Positions 43,620 to 53,107 of a stretch of DNA of 64,000 nucleotides are shown here, in pieces. The notes under the pieces were generated by a model. The model was given only the letters and a program-made list of their open reading frames with translations, did no database searches and had not been told where the DNA came from. The position numbers were made by a program, and so were the translations under genes. Where the stretch lies: assembly GCF_000686665.1 (NCBI RefSeq), contig NZ_JMLH01000008.1:1-64000 (forward strand), in the 5' to 3' direction. How positions within the stretch are numbered: position 1 is the stretch's first letter; every line of letters begins with the position of its first letter. The DNA is from Thomasclavelia saccharogumia DSM 17460. GTDB lineage: Bacteria; Bacillota_I; Bacilli_A; Erysipelotrichales; Coprobacillaceae.

Positions 43620-45251
43620 ATGAAAATATTGATTACAACTTTAAACTCAAAATATATTCATAAGTCGCTGGCATTACGGCTTTTATATGTAGCCACTAAA
43701 GATTATCATGATGTGGACTTTAAAGAATATACGATCAAAGAGGATCTTGAAAAAATCGTAGATGATATTATTTCTATGGAGATCCAGGTATTAGCTATCA
43801 GTGTCTATATTTGGAATGTTGATTTAATTAAAGAATTATGTGTTAAGTTGAAAAAAAGAAATAAACATTTAATTATTGTTTTAGGTGGACCTGAAGTTAG
43901 TTATGAAATAGATTATTTTTTAGATAATTTTGAAATAGATTATGTTATTAGTGGTGAAGGTGAAGTTGCTTTTAAACAATTATTAGATTGTTTAAAGAAC
44001 CAGCAGGAAATTGTGATTCAAGGTGTTAGTAAAAAAGATAAACGTGATTATCGACAAACGCACCCTGTTGATCTGCAATATTTACAGACACTTGATTCCC
44101 CCTATTTATTAACACGGGATTTGGCTGATATGTCAAAAAGAGTTTTATATTTTGAAACTAGTCGTGGCTGTCCGTATCAGTGTCAGTACTGTTTATCATC
44201 ATTAGAAAAAGGATTACGCTTTTTTAGTCTCGATTATTTAAAAGAGCAGTTAGATTTATTGATGGCAACTGATGTAAAAATAATTAAGCTGTTAGACCGA
44301 AGTTTCAATGCTAAAACTGAGCACGCTCTTGCGATATTGGAACATATATTTAAACATTATCGTCCAGGAATACAATTCCAGTTTGAAATCAATGGTGATG
44401 TCTTGGATCAAAGAATTATTGATTATATTAATGAGTATGCTCCAGATGGTCTACTTAGGTTTGAAATAGGGATTCAGTCAACTTATGAACCTACTAATGA
44501 AATAGTTAAAAGATATCAGAATTTTGAGCGCTTGAGTGAAGTTATCAAACAGTTGCAAACGAATGATAAAATAGATTTTCATCTAGATTTAATTGCCGGT
44601 TTACCATTAGAAAATTTAGAAAGATTTGCTAAATCATTTGATGATGTATTTAGCTTTTATCCTAAAGAATTACAGCTTGGTTTTTTGAAACTTCTTCGTG
44701 GTACTAGTTTACGAAAAGAAGCCAAAAAATATGGTTATGTATATGATGAAAATCCCCCTTATGAATTGCTTTACAGTAACGATCTATCAAAAGAGGATAT
44801 TGTTAAAATCCATTTAGCAGAAGATATGTTAGAAAAATATTGGAATAGCGGTAAGATGAAGATCACAATGAATAAAGTGATGAGAAAAGCAGCTTCACCG
44901 TTTTATTTCTTTTTAGATCTGGGAAATTATTATCAGCTTCATCATTTTAAAAGAATCGGTTATCAAAATGATGAATTATTTAAATACTTAAATGAGTATT
45001 TAAAGGGAGAGTATTTAGATGAATTAATTGAAGATTATTTGCTTTTAACAAAAATCAAACCTAAAAGATGGTGGAAAACAACTCTTAATAAAGAAAAAAG
45101 TCGGATAATAATGCATAAATTAATTGAAAAATATAATTTAAATCAAGAAGATTTATTTAGATATAGTATTATTGAGGAACTTAGAGATTGTTATATAGTA
45201 GCAACATATAAAAACTATCAGCCAGTAATCAAAAAATACCCTAAGATATAA
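43620..45251 (+). CDS. B12-binding-domain radical SAM protein (DUF4080 type)
   Basis: The 543-residue protein has an N-terminal cobalamin-binding-like Rossmann domain (about 1-140, MKILITTLNSKYIHKSLALR…, LGGPEVSYE, ISGEGE), a radical SAM core with CPYQCQYC (Cys184, Cys188, Cys191) binding the 4Fe-4S cluster, and a C-terminal DUF4080-like domain. Such class B radical SAM proteins often methylate unactivated carbons; the substrate here is unknown. It is monocistronic between two hairpins, starting behind GAGGTAAATA. Confidence 0.88.
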   Translation: MKILITTLNSKYIHKSLALRLLYVATKDYHDVDFKEYTIKEDLEKIVDDIISMEIQVLAISVYIWNVDLIKELCVKLKKRNKHLIIVLGGPEVSYEIDYFLDNFEIDYVISGEGEVAFKQLLDCLKNQQEIVIQGVSKKDKRDYRQTHPVDLQYLQTLDSPYLLTRDLADMSKRVLYFETSRGCPYQCQYCLSSLEKGLRFFSLDYLKEQLDLLMATDVKIIKLLDRSFNAKTEHALAILEHIFKHYRPGIQFQFEINGDVLDQRIIDYINEYAPDGLLRFEIGIQSTYEPTNEIVKRYQNFERLSEVIKQLQTNDKIDFHLDLIAGLPLENLERFAKSFDDVFSFYPKELQLGFLKLLRGTSLRKEAKKYGYVYDENPPYELLYSNDLSKEDIVKIHLAEDMLEKYWNSGKMKITMNKVMRKAASPFYFFLDLGNYYQLHHFKRIGYQNDELFKYLNEYLKGEYLDELIEDYLLLTKIKPKRWWKTTLNKEKSRIIMHKLIEKYNLNQEDLFRYSIIEELRDCYIVATYKNYQPVIKKYPKI

Positions 45252-45268
45252 TTTTTATCTTAGGGTTA
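45239..45268 (+). terminator. Hairpin at the 3' end of the radical SAM gene
   Basis: CCCTAAGATA pairs with TATCTTAGGG around an AT-rich loop. The tail (TTAAATATT) is not a clean T run, so termination strength is uncertain. Confidence 0.5.
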
Positions 45269-45346
45269 AATATTGCTAGTAATAGTGTATTTTAAATGAT
45301 TTTTTGTTTTGGGTAAGTTATACTGAATATGCGTGGAGGAAAAAAT

Positions 45347-47650
45347 ATGATAGAAAATATAAGAAAAAGAGACGGCCGTTTAGTACCTTTTGAAACAGAT
45401 AAAATAGCCGGAGCTATTTATAAGGCTTTTGAGGCTTGTGGTGGTAAATATGAATTAAAAACTGCAATTGATATTGCAAAAATGGTGGAAAATAAGTTAG
45501 AGAAAAAGAAAAGTGCGCTGCCAACTGTTGAACTTGTTCAAGATACGGTTGAAGAAGTGCTGATTGAACAAGGATATGTTCGTGTAGCTAAGGCGTATAT
45601 TTTATATCGAGCTAATCGTACGCGAGAAAGAGATATGCGATCACGATTAATGAAAACGTTTGAGGAAATAACATTTGCCGATAGTAAAGATAGCGATTTA
45701 AAAAGAGAAAATGCTAATGTAAATGCTGATGCACCAATGGGAACAATGTTAAAATATGGTACTGAGGCAGCAAAACAGTTTAATGAAATGTTTGTGTTAA
45801 ATCCTAAACATGCACGAGCTCATATTAATGGTGACATTCATATTCATGATATGGATTTTTTGACTTTGACAACGACATGTTGTCAAATTGATATCGTTAA
45901 ATTATTTGAAAAAGGATTTTCTACAGGACATGGAGTTTTAAGGGAACCTAATAGCATTAGTGTTTATGCAGCTCTTGCATGTATTGCAATCCAGTCAAAT
46001 CAAAATGATCAACATGGCGGACAAGCTATTCCTAATTTTGATTATGGGATGGCACCAGGAGTTAAAAAGTCTTATATAAAACATTTTTATGATAATCTTG
46101 CTAAAGCCATAACTTTGCTTGCAAAATTGGATGGTGATAAAATTGTTGCTTCTGTTAAAGAACAAATACAGTTACAGCCGACTTTAGATGTTGATTTAAA
46201 ATTTAAGCAAATGCTAAAAGAAATTTTAATTACAAATAATATTGATGAATCAATACTTGATGAAATCATTGATTTTACAATTTCAAGTGCTTATAAAGAA
46301 ACGGATAAAGAAACCTATCAGGCAATGGAAGCGTTTATTCATAATTTGAATACGATGCACTCAAGGGCTGGAGCTCAAGTACCATTTAGTTCCATAAATT
46401 ATGGTATGGATACATCAAGTGAAGGTAGAATGGTAATGCGTAATATTTTATTGGCTACAGAAGCGGGATTAGGGCATGGTGAAACACCAATCTTCCCAAT
46501 TCAAATTTTTAGAGTTAAAGAAGGTATTAATTATAATGAAGGAGAGCCAAACTATGATTTGTTTAAATTAGCGTGTAAAACTTCTGCAAAACGGCTATTT
46601 CCTAATTTTTCATTTGTTGATGCTCCTTTTAATTTACAATATTATAAAGGTACGCCAGAAACAGAAATCGCTTATATGGGATGTCGAACAAGGGTTATGG
46701 GAAATGTTCATGATAAAGAGAAAGAAATTAGTTTTGGACGTGGTAATTTAAGCTTTACATCAATTAATTTGCCAAGACTGGCAATTTATTCTAATGGTGA
46801 TGTTAATAAATTTTTTGATAAATTAGATGAGATGTTAGAGTTGTGTATTCAACAGCTTCTAGAACGTTTTGAAATTCAATGCCGTCGTAAAGTTAGAAAC
46901 TATCCTTTTTTAATGGGGCAAGGTGTTTGGCTAGATAGTGATAAATTGAAAGCGGATGATGAAGTTCGTGAAGTTTTAAAGCATGGGACATTGACGGTAG
47001 GTTTTATCGGGCTTGCTGAAACTTTAAAATCTTTAATTGGTGTTCACCATGGTGAAAGTGAGCAAGCTCAAGTTTTAGGACTGCAGATAGTTGGACATAT
47101 GTCTAAAGCAATGGAAGCGGCGACAAAGAAATATAATTTGAACTTTAGTTTGATTGCAACACCAGCCGAAGGATTGTCAGGTCGTTTTGTGAGAATGGAT
47201 AGAAAACTGTTTGGAAAATTAGAAGGAATTACAGATCGAGATTACTATACTAATAGTTTTCATATTCCGGTGTATTATCCTATTAGTGCTTTTAAGAAAA
47301 TAAAATTAGAAGGACCATATCATGCTTTAACTAATGGTGGACATATAAGTTATGTAGAAATGGATGGTGATCCAACTAAAAATTTAGCGGCGTTTGAAAA
47401 AATAGTTCGGGCAATGCATGATAATGGAATTGGATATGGAGCAATAAACCATCCTGTAGATCGTGATCCTGTTTGTGGCTATAATGGAATTATTGATGAT
47501 ATTTGTCCGTTATGTGGAAGAAGTGAAGAAGAACATCATGGTTTTGAAAGAATTCGTCGTATTACCGGTTATTTAGTTGGAACTTTGGAACGATTTAATG
47601 ATGGAAAAAAAGCTGAAGAACAAGAGCGCGTTAAACACGGTATTGAATAA
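45347..47650 (+). CDS. nrdD: Anaerobic ribonucleoside-triphosphate reductase (class III, large subunit)
   Basis: The 767-residue protein starts at MIENIRKRDGRLVPFETDKI, behind TGGAGGA; an upstream in-frame ATG overlaps the ribosome-binding site. It has an N-terminal ATP-cone (about 1-95), the 10-stranded barrel with DIHIHDMDF, a zinc site (VCGYNG…CPLCGR, near 713-731), and the glycyl-radical motif RRITGYLVGTLERFND (Gly about 740). It reduces NTPs to dNTPs with formate as reductant, without oxygen. NrdG overlaps its last base. The ATP-cone predicts allosteric control by dATP/ATP. Confidence 0.96.
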   Translation: MIENIRKRDGRLVPFETDKIAGAIYKAFEACGGKYELKTAIDIAKMVENKLEKKKSALPTVELVQDTVEEVLIEQGYVRVAKAYILYRANRTRERDMRSRLMKTFEEITFADSKDSDLKRENANVNADAPMGTMLKYGTEAAKQFNEMFVLNPKHARAHINGDIHIHDMDFLTLTTTCCQIDIVKLFEKGFSTGHGVLREPNSISVYAALACIAIQSNQNDQHGGQAIPNFDYGMAPGVKKSYIKHFYDNLAKAITLLAKLDGDKIVASVKEQIQLQPTLDVDLKFKQMLKEILITNNIDESILDEIIDFTISSAYKETDKETYQAMEAFIHNLNTMHSRAGAQVPFSSINYGMDTSSEGRMVMRNILLATEAGLGHGETPIFPIQIFRVKEGINYNEGEPNYDLFKLACKTSAKRLFPNFSFVDAPFNLQYYKGTPETEIAYMGCRTRVMGNVHDKEKEISFGRGNLSFTSINLPRLAIYSNGDVNKFFDKLDEMLELCIQQLLERFEIQCRRKVRNYPFLMGQGVWLDSDKLKADDEVREVLKHGTLTVGFIGLAETLKSLIGVHHGESEQAQVLGLQIVGHMSKAMEAATKKYNLNFSLIATPAEGLSGRFVRMDRKLFGKLEGITDRDYYTNSFHIPVYYPISAFKKIKLEGPYHALTNGGHISYVEMDGDPTKNLAAFEKIVRAMHDNGIGYGAINHPVDRDPVCGYNGIIDDICPLCGRSEEEHHGFERIRRITGYLVGTLERFNDGKKAEEQERVKHGIE

Positions 47651-48162
47651 TGAAGATTCGTTTATTTGGAACTGTTGATGATTCAATCGTTGATGGGCCA
47701 GGACTTAGATATACAATTTTTACTCAGCGTTGTTTTCATAATTGCAGCGGTTGTCATAATCCTAAAAGTCATGATATAAATGGTGGCTATTTAAAAGATA
47801 TTCAAGATATTTTATCAGAAATAACTGCTAATCCACTATTGGACGGAATAACTTTATCTGGTGGAGAACCGATGTTGCAGGTAAAGCCATTAATTGAGAT
47901 ATGTAAAGAGGTTAAAGCAATGGGATTAAATATCGTTGTTTATAGTGGTTTTACTTATGAAGAAATACTTAAAGATGCTAAAAAGAAAGAGCTATTACAG
48001 TTATGTGATATGTTGATCGATGGTAAATTTGAACAGGATAAAAAAAGTTTAGCTTTATTGTATAGAGGTTCAGCTAATCAGCGTTTGATCAATGTACAGG
48101 AGTCATTAAAACAAGGAAAAGTGATTGAATATCAAATCATTGATAATGAAGTTAAAATATAG
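47650..48162 (+). CDS. nrdG: Anaerobic ribonucleotide reductase-activating protein
   Basis: The 170-residue radical SAM protein has the cluster motif CFHNCSGC (Cys28, Cys32, Cys35), then GITLSGGEPMLQ, the conserved SAM-binding GGEP. It abstracts a hydrogen from the glycyl-radical site of NrdD to activate it. Its ATG shares a base with the NrdD stop codon, so translation is coupled. A strong terminator follows. Confidence 0.95.
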   Translation: MKIRLFGTVDDSIVDGPGLRYTIFTQRCFHNCSGCHNPKSHDINGGYLKDIQDILSEITANPLLDGITLSGGEPMLQVKPLIEICKEVKAMGLNIVVYSGFTYEEILKDAKKKELLQLCDMLIDGKFEQDKKSLALLYRGSANQRLINVQESLKQGKVIEYQIIDNEVKI

Positions 48163-48163
48163 G

Positions 48164-48199
48164 GGCAATATTATTACTTTTAATAATATTGCTTTTTTA
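48164..48199 (+). terminator. Rho-independent terminator of nrdDG
   Basis: GCAATATTATTA pairs with TAATAATATTGC around CTTT, followed by TTTTTT, directly after the nrdG stop codon. Confidence 0.9.
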
Positions 48200-48202
48200 T
48201 AA

Positions 48203-48227
48203 TAAAAGAAGCCAGTTATTTGGCTTC
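48203..48227 (-). terminator. Rho-independent terminator of the aminopeptidase gene
   Basis: Read on the minus strand, GAAGCCA pairs with TGGCTTC around AATAAC and is followed by TTTTATT. It lies just downstream of the minus-strand gene that ends at 48235. Confidence 0.8.
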
Positions 48228-48234
48228 AAAATAA

Positions 48235-49983
48235 TTAGTTTTTAATTAATAAGTTTGCTTGTAACCAGGTTCTTTCTTCATTAGATAGATATGGTGCAAC
48301 ATGATCAAAAACTAGCTGTTGATAGTCGTTGATTTGTTTAATTTCATGATCTGATAATAATTTAAGATCCAAACCATCTAAATCAAAAGGAACCATCGTA
48401 ATTGGCTCAAATTTTAAAAATTGTCCATATTCATTGTTAGTGACTTCAACACATAATAATTCATTTTCGTGGCGAACGCCATGACTTCCTTCAATATAAA
48501 TACCTGGTTCATCAGTAGTGATCATCCCTGGTTCAAAAGCACACATTGGTGCCCAGCCAGGACGATCATGCGGTCTAAATCCGTTTGGTCCTTCATGAAC
48601 GTTTAGGTAATGACCAACGCCATGACCAGTTCCACAGCGATAATCTAAATTATATTCGTAAACAATTCCTCTAGCTAAAATATCTAAATTTGGGCCTGTT
48701 GTACCAGCTACAAAATGAGCAGCTTGTAAGCGCATCATAGCTTTTAAAGCAATCGTAAAATCACGTCTTTCCTGGTCACTGATAGGTCCTAAAACAAAAG
48801 TTCTTGTCGTATCGATCGTACCGTCTAAATATTGACCACCAGAGTCAATCAATAACATTCCTTCATTTGTTACTTTTGCACATTTACCAGGCTGAGCTTT
48901 ATAATGCATTAAAGCAGCATTAGCTTTATAACCACAAATAGTATCAAAGCTTAAATCACGAAAATCATTTTGAACTTTTCTAAAAGCAGTTAATTTATCA
49001 CTAATTGAAATTTCATCTAATTCGATTTTTCCAACATTTGTTTTTAGCCAGTACATAAATTTTGTCATGGCAACACCATCTTTAATATGCGCATTTTTAG
49101 TAGCTTTGATCTCGGTCTCGTTTTTTATAGCTTTAAAGCGCTGGGTTGGATTAATCATATTTTTAATTTCACAATTTAAATTACTGCAGATTTGATAATT
49201 AACGATTTGCTTATCTAATAATACTTTACCAGTTAATTTTTTAACATCTTCATAAATGTCATTATATGCTTTGATATTAATGCCATCTCTTTTTAAAATA
49301 GCTGCCATTTTAATATCAACAACATTGTTTTGAACATATAATATAGCATCATCTTTATTGATAAGGGCATAAGCTAAGACAACAGGATTACATTCAACAT
49401 CATTACCGCGGATATTAAATAACCAGACGATATCATCGAGGCTCGTGATAATATGATGTTGGCAATCACCCATTGCTTCACGTAGACGCTGTAGTTTTGA
49501 AGCTCTTGATTCGCCGCAATATTTTTCATCATATAAGTAAGCTGGTTCTTGTGAAATATTAGGACGATCATGCCAAACTTCATCAACTAAATCGATATCA
49601 GTAATCAATTTGTTATTTAGGTGTTCAGCTTCTTGAGCAGACATCACGCGACCATCAAATCCTACCGTTTTATCGATGTTTTGATCAAGATATTCTTTAA
49701 TGGTAGGGACACCTGGCATTGCCATTTTCATTAAAATGATACCACTGCCTTCTAATTGCTGTTTAGCTTGGATAAAATAACGACCATCAGTCCATAGACG
49801 AGCTTCGTTTGAGCTGATGACTAAAGTACCTGCAGAACCAGTAAATCCTGATAAGAATTTACGGCCATTAAAGTATTCACCGACATATTCGCTTTGGTGA
49901 AAATCACTAGTGGGAACGATATAAATATCAATTCCTTTTTCTTTCATTAAATTTTGTAATTTTTTTATATTTTCTTTTATCAT
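48235..49983 (-). CDS. Xaa-Pro aminopeptidase (M24B family)
   Basis: The 582-residue protein has two creatinase-like N-terminal domains (about 1-300, SDFHQSEYVGEYFNGRKFLS, LWTDGRYFIQA) and a C-terminal pita-bread M24 domain. The five metal ligands lie in LLIDSGGQYLDGTIDTTRTF (two Asp), GTGHGVGHYLNVHEG (His), TTDEPGIYIEG (Glu) and RHENELL (Glu). It removes N-terminal residues preceding proline and works in cytoplasmic peptide recycling. The length fits the long, three-domain Xaa-Pro aminopeptidase type. It is monocistronic on the minus strand. Confidence 0.94.
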   Translation of the reverse strand: MIKENIKKLQNLMKEKGIDIYIVPTSDFHQSEYVGEYFNGRKFLSGFTGSAGTLVISSNEARLWTDGRYFIQAKQQLEGSGIILMKMAMPGVPTIKEYLDQNIDKTVGFDGRVMSAQEAEHLNNKLITDIDLVDEVWHDRPNISQEPAYLYDEKYCGESRASKLQRLREAMGDCQHHIITSLDDIVWLFNIRGNDVECNPVVLAYALINKDDAILYVQNNVVDIKMAAILKRDGINIKAYNDIYEDVKKLTGKVLLDKQIVNYQICSNLNCEIKNMINPTQRFKAIKNETEIKATKNAHIKDGVAMTKFMYWLKTNVGKIELDEISISDKLTAFRKVQNDFRDLSFDTICGYKANAALMHYKAQPGKCAKVTNEGMLLIDSGGQYLDGTIDTTRTFVLGPISDQERRDFTIALKAMMRLQAAHFVAGTTGPNLDILARGIVYEYNLDYRCGTGHGVGHYLNVHEGPNGFRPHDRPGWAPMCAFEPGMITTDEPGIYIEGSHGVRHENELLCVEVTNNEYGQFLKFEPITMVPFDLDGLDLKLLSDHEIKQINDYQQLVFDHVAPYLSNEERTWLQANLLIKN

Positions 49984-50370
49984 CTTTACAACCTCACTAG
50001 TTATACTTTATCACAAGTAGTTGGGGCTCTCAATGGATATGAAGACTTTTATTTAAATTTATTTACAAAAGTAATGATGGTAAAAGCAGGGACAAAATTA
50101 TAAATCTCTTGATAAAAGAGCTAGGTATTTTTGATTAGACAAAACTAAAGAATTGTCTAATGAATTTTTTTAGTTAAAAGTTATAATAAAACATGTTAAA
50201 AATGTATATTTGCTTATTTAAAATGTAAAGATAATATTAAGAAATCTCTTGTAACCCCTGATATGACTAGGGTTACAGCAGAAATGATAAAATTTTTAAA
50301 ATGATAGATTATTATCATTGCATTTTTTTTAGATAGGAGTATACTTATCTCAAGCAAAGGGGGTTGTACT
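49984..50370 (+). promoter_or_regulatory. Structured upstream region of the V-ATPase operon
   Basis: This gene-free 387 bp contains several perfect hairpins reading toward the operon: CTCTT/AAAGAG near 50105, ATTAGACAA/TTGTCTAAT with a T run (50134-50172), GTAACCC/GGGTTAC (50251-50276), and AATGATA/TATCATT followed by TTTTTTTT (50300-50330). TATAAT lies at 50182-50187. The first T-tailed hairpin may end stray transcription. The last comes after the -10, only 40 bp before the first gene, and could act as an attenuator of the operon. Confidence 0.5.
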
Positions 50371-50679
50371 GTGGATGATGTAATTCAAAGATTAGTAGAA
50401 ATAGACCGTAAGTGTGTTGAGCGCGTTGAACTTGCAAAAGCAAAGAAATTAGATGCGCAAACAAACATGAATGAAAAAAGAAAAGAGATATATGAAGGTT
50501 TTGTTGCAGAGCAAAACAAAAAGATTGAGGAACATAAGACAGAATTAATGAATAAGAATCAAGAAGATGCTAAACAGCTTGATCAAGATTATAAAGATAC
50601 GTTAGCAAATTTAGAGAATCTTTATAATCAAAACAAAGACAAATGGATAGATGAAATTGTTAAAAGATGTTTAAAGTAA
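50371..50679 (+). CDS. V-type ATPase peripheral-stalk subunit (G/H type)
   Basis: The 102-residue, entirely helical and highly charged protein (VDDVIQRLVEIDRKCVERVE…) starts at a GTG 6 nt after AAAGGGGG. Charged coiled coils of this size at the head of V/A-ATPase operons are the G/H stalk subunits that pair with subunit E. It is the first gene of the ten-gene operon; identity rests on position and composition. Confidence 0.8.
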   Translation: MDDVIQRLVEIDRKCVERVELAKAKKLDAQTNMNEKRKEIYEGFVAEQNKKIEEHKTELMNKNQEDAKQLDQDYKDTLANLENLYNQNKDKWIDEIVKRCLK

Positions 50680-50691
50680 GAAGGTGAAGGA

Positions 50692-51723
50692 ATGGCTTTA
50701 TCGTCAAATGCACTATGTGCTAAGGCAAAAGCGATGTATGGTTATCGAATCGGTGAAGAAGGTTATAGTGATTTATGCCGGAAACAAACACTTGGTGAAA
50801 TGGTAACGTATTTAAAATCGCAAACAAAGTATAATGGTGTTTTACAAGATATTAATGTTAGAAATGTTCATCGCCGTCAATTAGAAGCTTCTTTAAATAA
50901 AGAGTATTTTGAACGGTGTGCTAGATTAATGAAGTATGCACCAAAAAAGAATCAAGATTTTTATAATCAGGAAGTTGTAGGAATTGAGGTTCAATTAATT
51001 GTTGATAAGGTTGTCAGTATTAAGGAAAAGGATCAGGCGAGTTTTTCCTTAGAGATACCGGATTATTTAGCGGGTAAAATGAGTTTTAATATTTATGGTT
51101 TGATCAATGTTGATAATTATAAGGATTTAGTAGTTTATTTAAGAGGTACCAGGTATTATAAAATTTTAGCTAATTTTGATTTTACTGCTCCGATTGATAT
51201 CAATGCATTAGAAAGACAGTTAAAATCTTTGTATTATAATACTTATGTAGATGCTATTAAAAGTAATTTTAAGGGTAAGGAGCAAAAAGAACTATTAGAT
51301 GTTTTATCAACATCGATTGAGTTAGCTAACATTACTAAAATTTATCGATTTAAAAAATATTTTAAAGAATCGAATGAAACAATCAGAAATTCATTATGTT
51401 TAGAACATTGTAGAATGTCTAAAACAATGTTAGATTCATTGATTGAAGCACGGAGTGCTAAAGAATTGTTGGAACTGCTGGCTAATTCAAAATATAAGTT
51501 ATATCTTGGAGATAAGGAGTATGCTTATATTGAATACTATGTAGAGGAGATTAAGTATAATATTGCAAAACGATATATGCGCTTTTCTGGTGATGCACCA
51601 CTAGTTTATTTAACTTATTCAATCTTACAAAAGGTTGAAATCGATAATTTGAAACATATTATTGAAGGGATTAGATATAAAAGAGATGCATCAAGTATTG
51701 AAGAGATGCTGATCTTTGCATAG
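50692..51723 (+). CDS. ntpC: V-type ATPase subunit C
   Basis: The 343-residue all-helical protein (MALSSNALCAKAKAMYGYRI…) has the V/A-ATPase C (yeast d) pattern, with AYIEYYVEEIKYNIAKRYMRF and a conserved C-terminal DNLKHIIEGIRYKRDASSIEEML resembling the family's LR.I..GK…i...l tail. Subunit C forms the socket between the central stalk and the membrane ring. It lies before the subunit-I genes, unlike the more common I-K-E-C order. Confidence 0.85.
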   Translation: MALSSNALCAKAKAMYGYRIGEEGYSDLCRKQTLGEMVTYLKSQTKYNGVLQDINVRNVHRRQLEASLNKEYFERCARLMKYAPKKNQDFYNQEVVGIEVQLIVDKVVSIKEKDQASFSLEIPDYLAGKMSFNIYGLINVDNYKDLVVYLRGTRYYKILANFDFTAPIDINALERQLKSLYYNTYVDAIKSNFKGKEQKELLDVLSTSIELANITKIYRFKKYFKESNETIRNSLCLEHCRMSKTMLDSLIEARSAKELLELLANSKYKLYLGDKEYAYIEYYVEEIKYNIAKRYMRFSGDAPLVYLTYSILQKVEIDNLKHIIEGIRYKRDASSIEEMLIFA

Positions 51724-51735
51724 GAGGGATTATTA

Positions 51736-53097
51736 ATGGCTATTATAAAAACACATTTCTTTAATATTTCTTTTGAACATAAAGATTTAATGAAAGTGTT
51801 GATCAAAATGAGTGAGCATCAAGATGAAATGTTTCCACAAGATTCTAAAAAGATAGCGAATAATGTTAAAGGGGTGTCAATTATGGATGAAGTCAATCCT
51901 TATAATGAACCACTTGATAACATTTATCATATATTAAGTCGTTTAAATCTTAATAGTGATATTCAAGATAAAGAATTTAAGGAAATTAATTTGTATAATG
52001 TAAATAAATTAATTGATGATATTAATAGTCAAATTGATAATATTGTTAATATCAAAGAAGGAATCATTAAAGAAAAAGATGAAAATGATGAGGCTGTTAT
52101 ATTATTAAGAAATCTTGAAGAATCGAAAATAAGTGTAGATGATGTTCAAAATACAAAATATATTACTTGCCGCTTTGGGAAAATTCCTGTAGGTGAGTTT
52201 ACTAAGATTCAATATTATCGAGATTATGAATTTGTTTTTAAAGAATTAAATCGCTCAAAACAATATGTATGGATCGTTTATGCGGGACTTACTAATAACA
52301 TTTCAGAAATTGATAATGCATTTTCTTCAATGTCATTTGAACTTATTAATTTACCTGATTTTGCACATGGTAAAATTCATGATGCAATCAATGAATTAGT
52401 TGAAGAAGCAGCAGCAATGGAAGAATATATAAAAAGAATGGATACAAAATTAGAAGAAGTAAAAAATAAGTATCAAAAAGAATTATTAGAAGTATTTACT
52501 AGATTATATAATTTGAAACGATTATATGATAAATGTCGTTATGTTGTTGATTTTTCACAAAAAGCATCAGTTTATACTTTCAGCAGTCTTGATTTAAAAG
52601 AAGTTGAAACTAAATTTAATGATATCGACAGCATTAAAATAATTGAATTACCAGTTGATATTTATGAAAAAAGAAATATTATTGCTCCAGTTATTGTAAA
52701 GAATAATACGTTGTTTCAACCATTTGAAAATGTTTTAAGTGTTACCCTTGGAGATGTTTTCGATCCAACAGCGTTAGTTGCGATACTTACAATGATAATT
52801 AGTGCTGTATGTGTTGGAGATATTGGTGTTGGTATTTTATTGTTAGTATTAGGATTATTAGTAAATATTAAGAAAACTAATAATTTTGGTGGCATGTTAA
52901 AGCGAATCGGAGCTGCAATTTTAGTTGGCGGATTATTTTATGGAACATTGTTTTATCAAATTGAGTTATATAAACCGCTTTTCAATTTACCAATGCATAT
53001 AATTCATACATTTTTATTTGGATTTGGTATTTGGATCATTACAATGATTATTTTGATAATTGCAAAAAAAGTTACACGGAAGTCAATAAGGATATAG
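51736..53097 (+). CDS. Short V-type ATPase subunit I paralogue
   Basis: The 453-residue protein has the long hydrophilic N-terminal part of subunit I (about 1-330, with RFGKIPVGEFTKIQYY and a coiled coil near 225-250), but its membrane part is cut down to about four spans (350-445). The region that in full-length subunit I carries the essential arginine (MSFLRVGGF in the next gene) is missing. It keeps a shortened match to the channel entrance (SAVCVGDIGVGILLLVLG). It is co-transcribed with the complete subunit I that follows after 10 bp. It may add a second peripheral stalk attachment or be a diverging duplicate; it cannot transport ions alone. Confidence 0.75.
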   Translation: MAIIKTHFFNISFEHKDLMKVLIKMSEHQDEMFPQDSKKIANNVKGVSIMDEVNPYNEPLDNIYHILSRLNLNSDIQDKEFKEINLYNVNKLIDDINSQIDNIVNIKEGIIKEKDENDEAVILLRNLEESKISVDDVQNTKYITCRFGKIPVGEFTKIQYYRDYEFVFKELNRSKQYVWIVYAGLTNNISEIDNAFSSMSFELINLPDFAHGKIHDAINELVEEAAAMEEYIKRMDTKLEEVKNKYQKELLEVFTRLYNLKRLYDKCRYVVDFSQKASVYTFSSLDLKEVETKFNDIDSIKIIELPVDIYEKRNIIAPVIVKNNTLFQPFENVLSVTLGDVFDPTALVAILTMIISAVCVGDIGVGILLLVLGLLVNIKKTNNFGGMLKRIGAAILVGGLFYGTLFYQIELYKPLFNLPMHIIHTFLFGFGIWIITMIILIIAKKVTRKSIRI

Positions 53098-53107
53098 GAG
53101 GGATATA

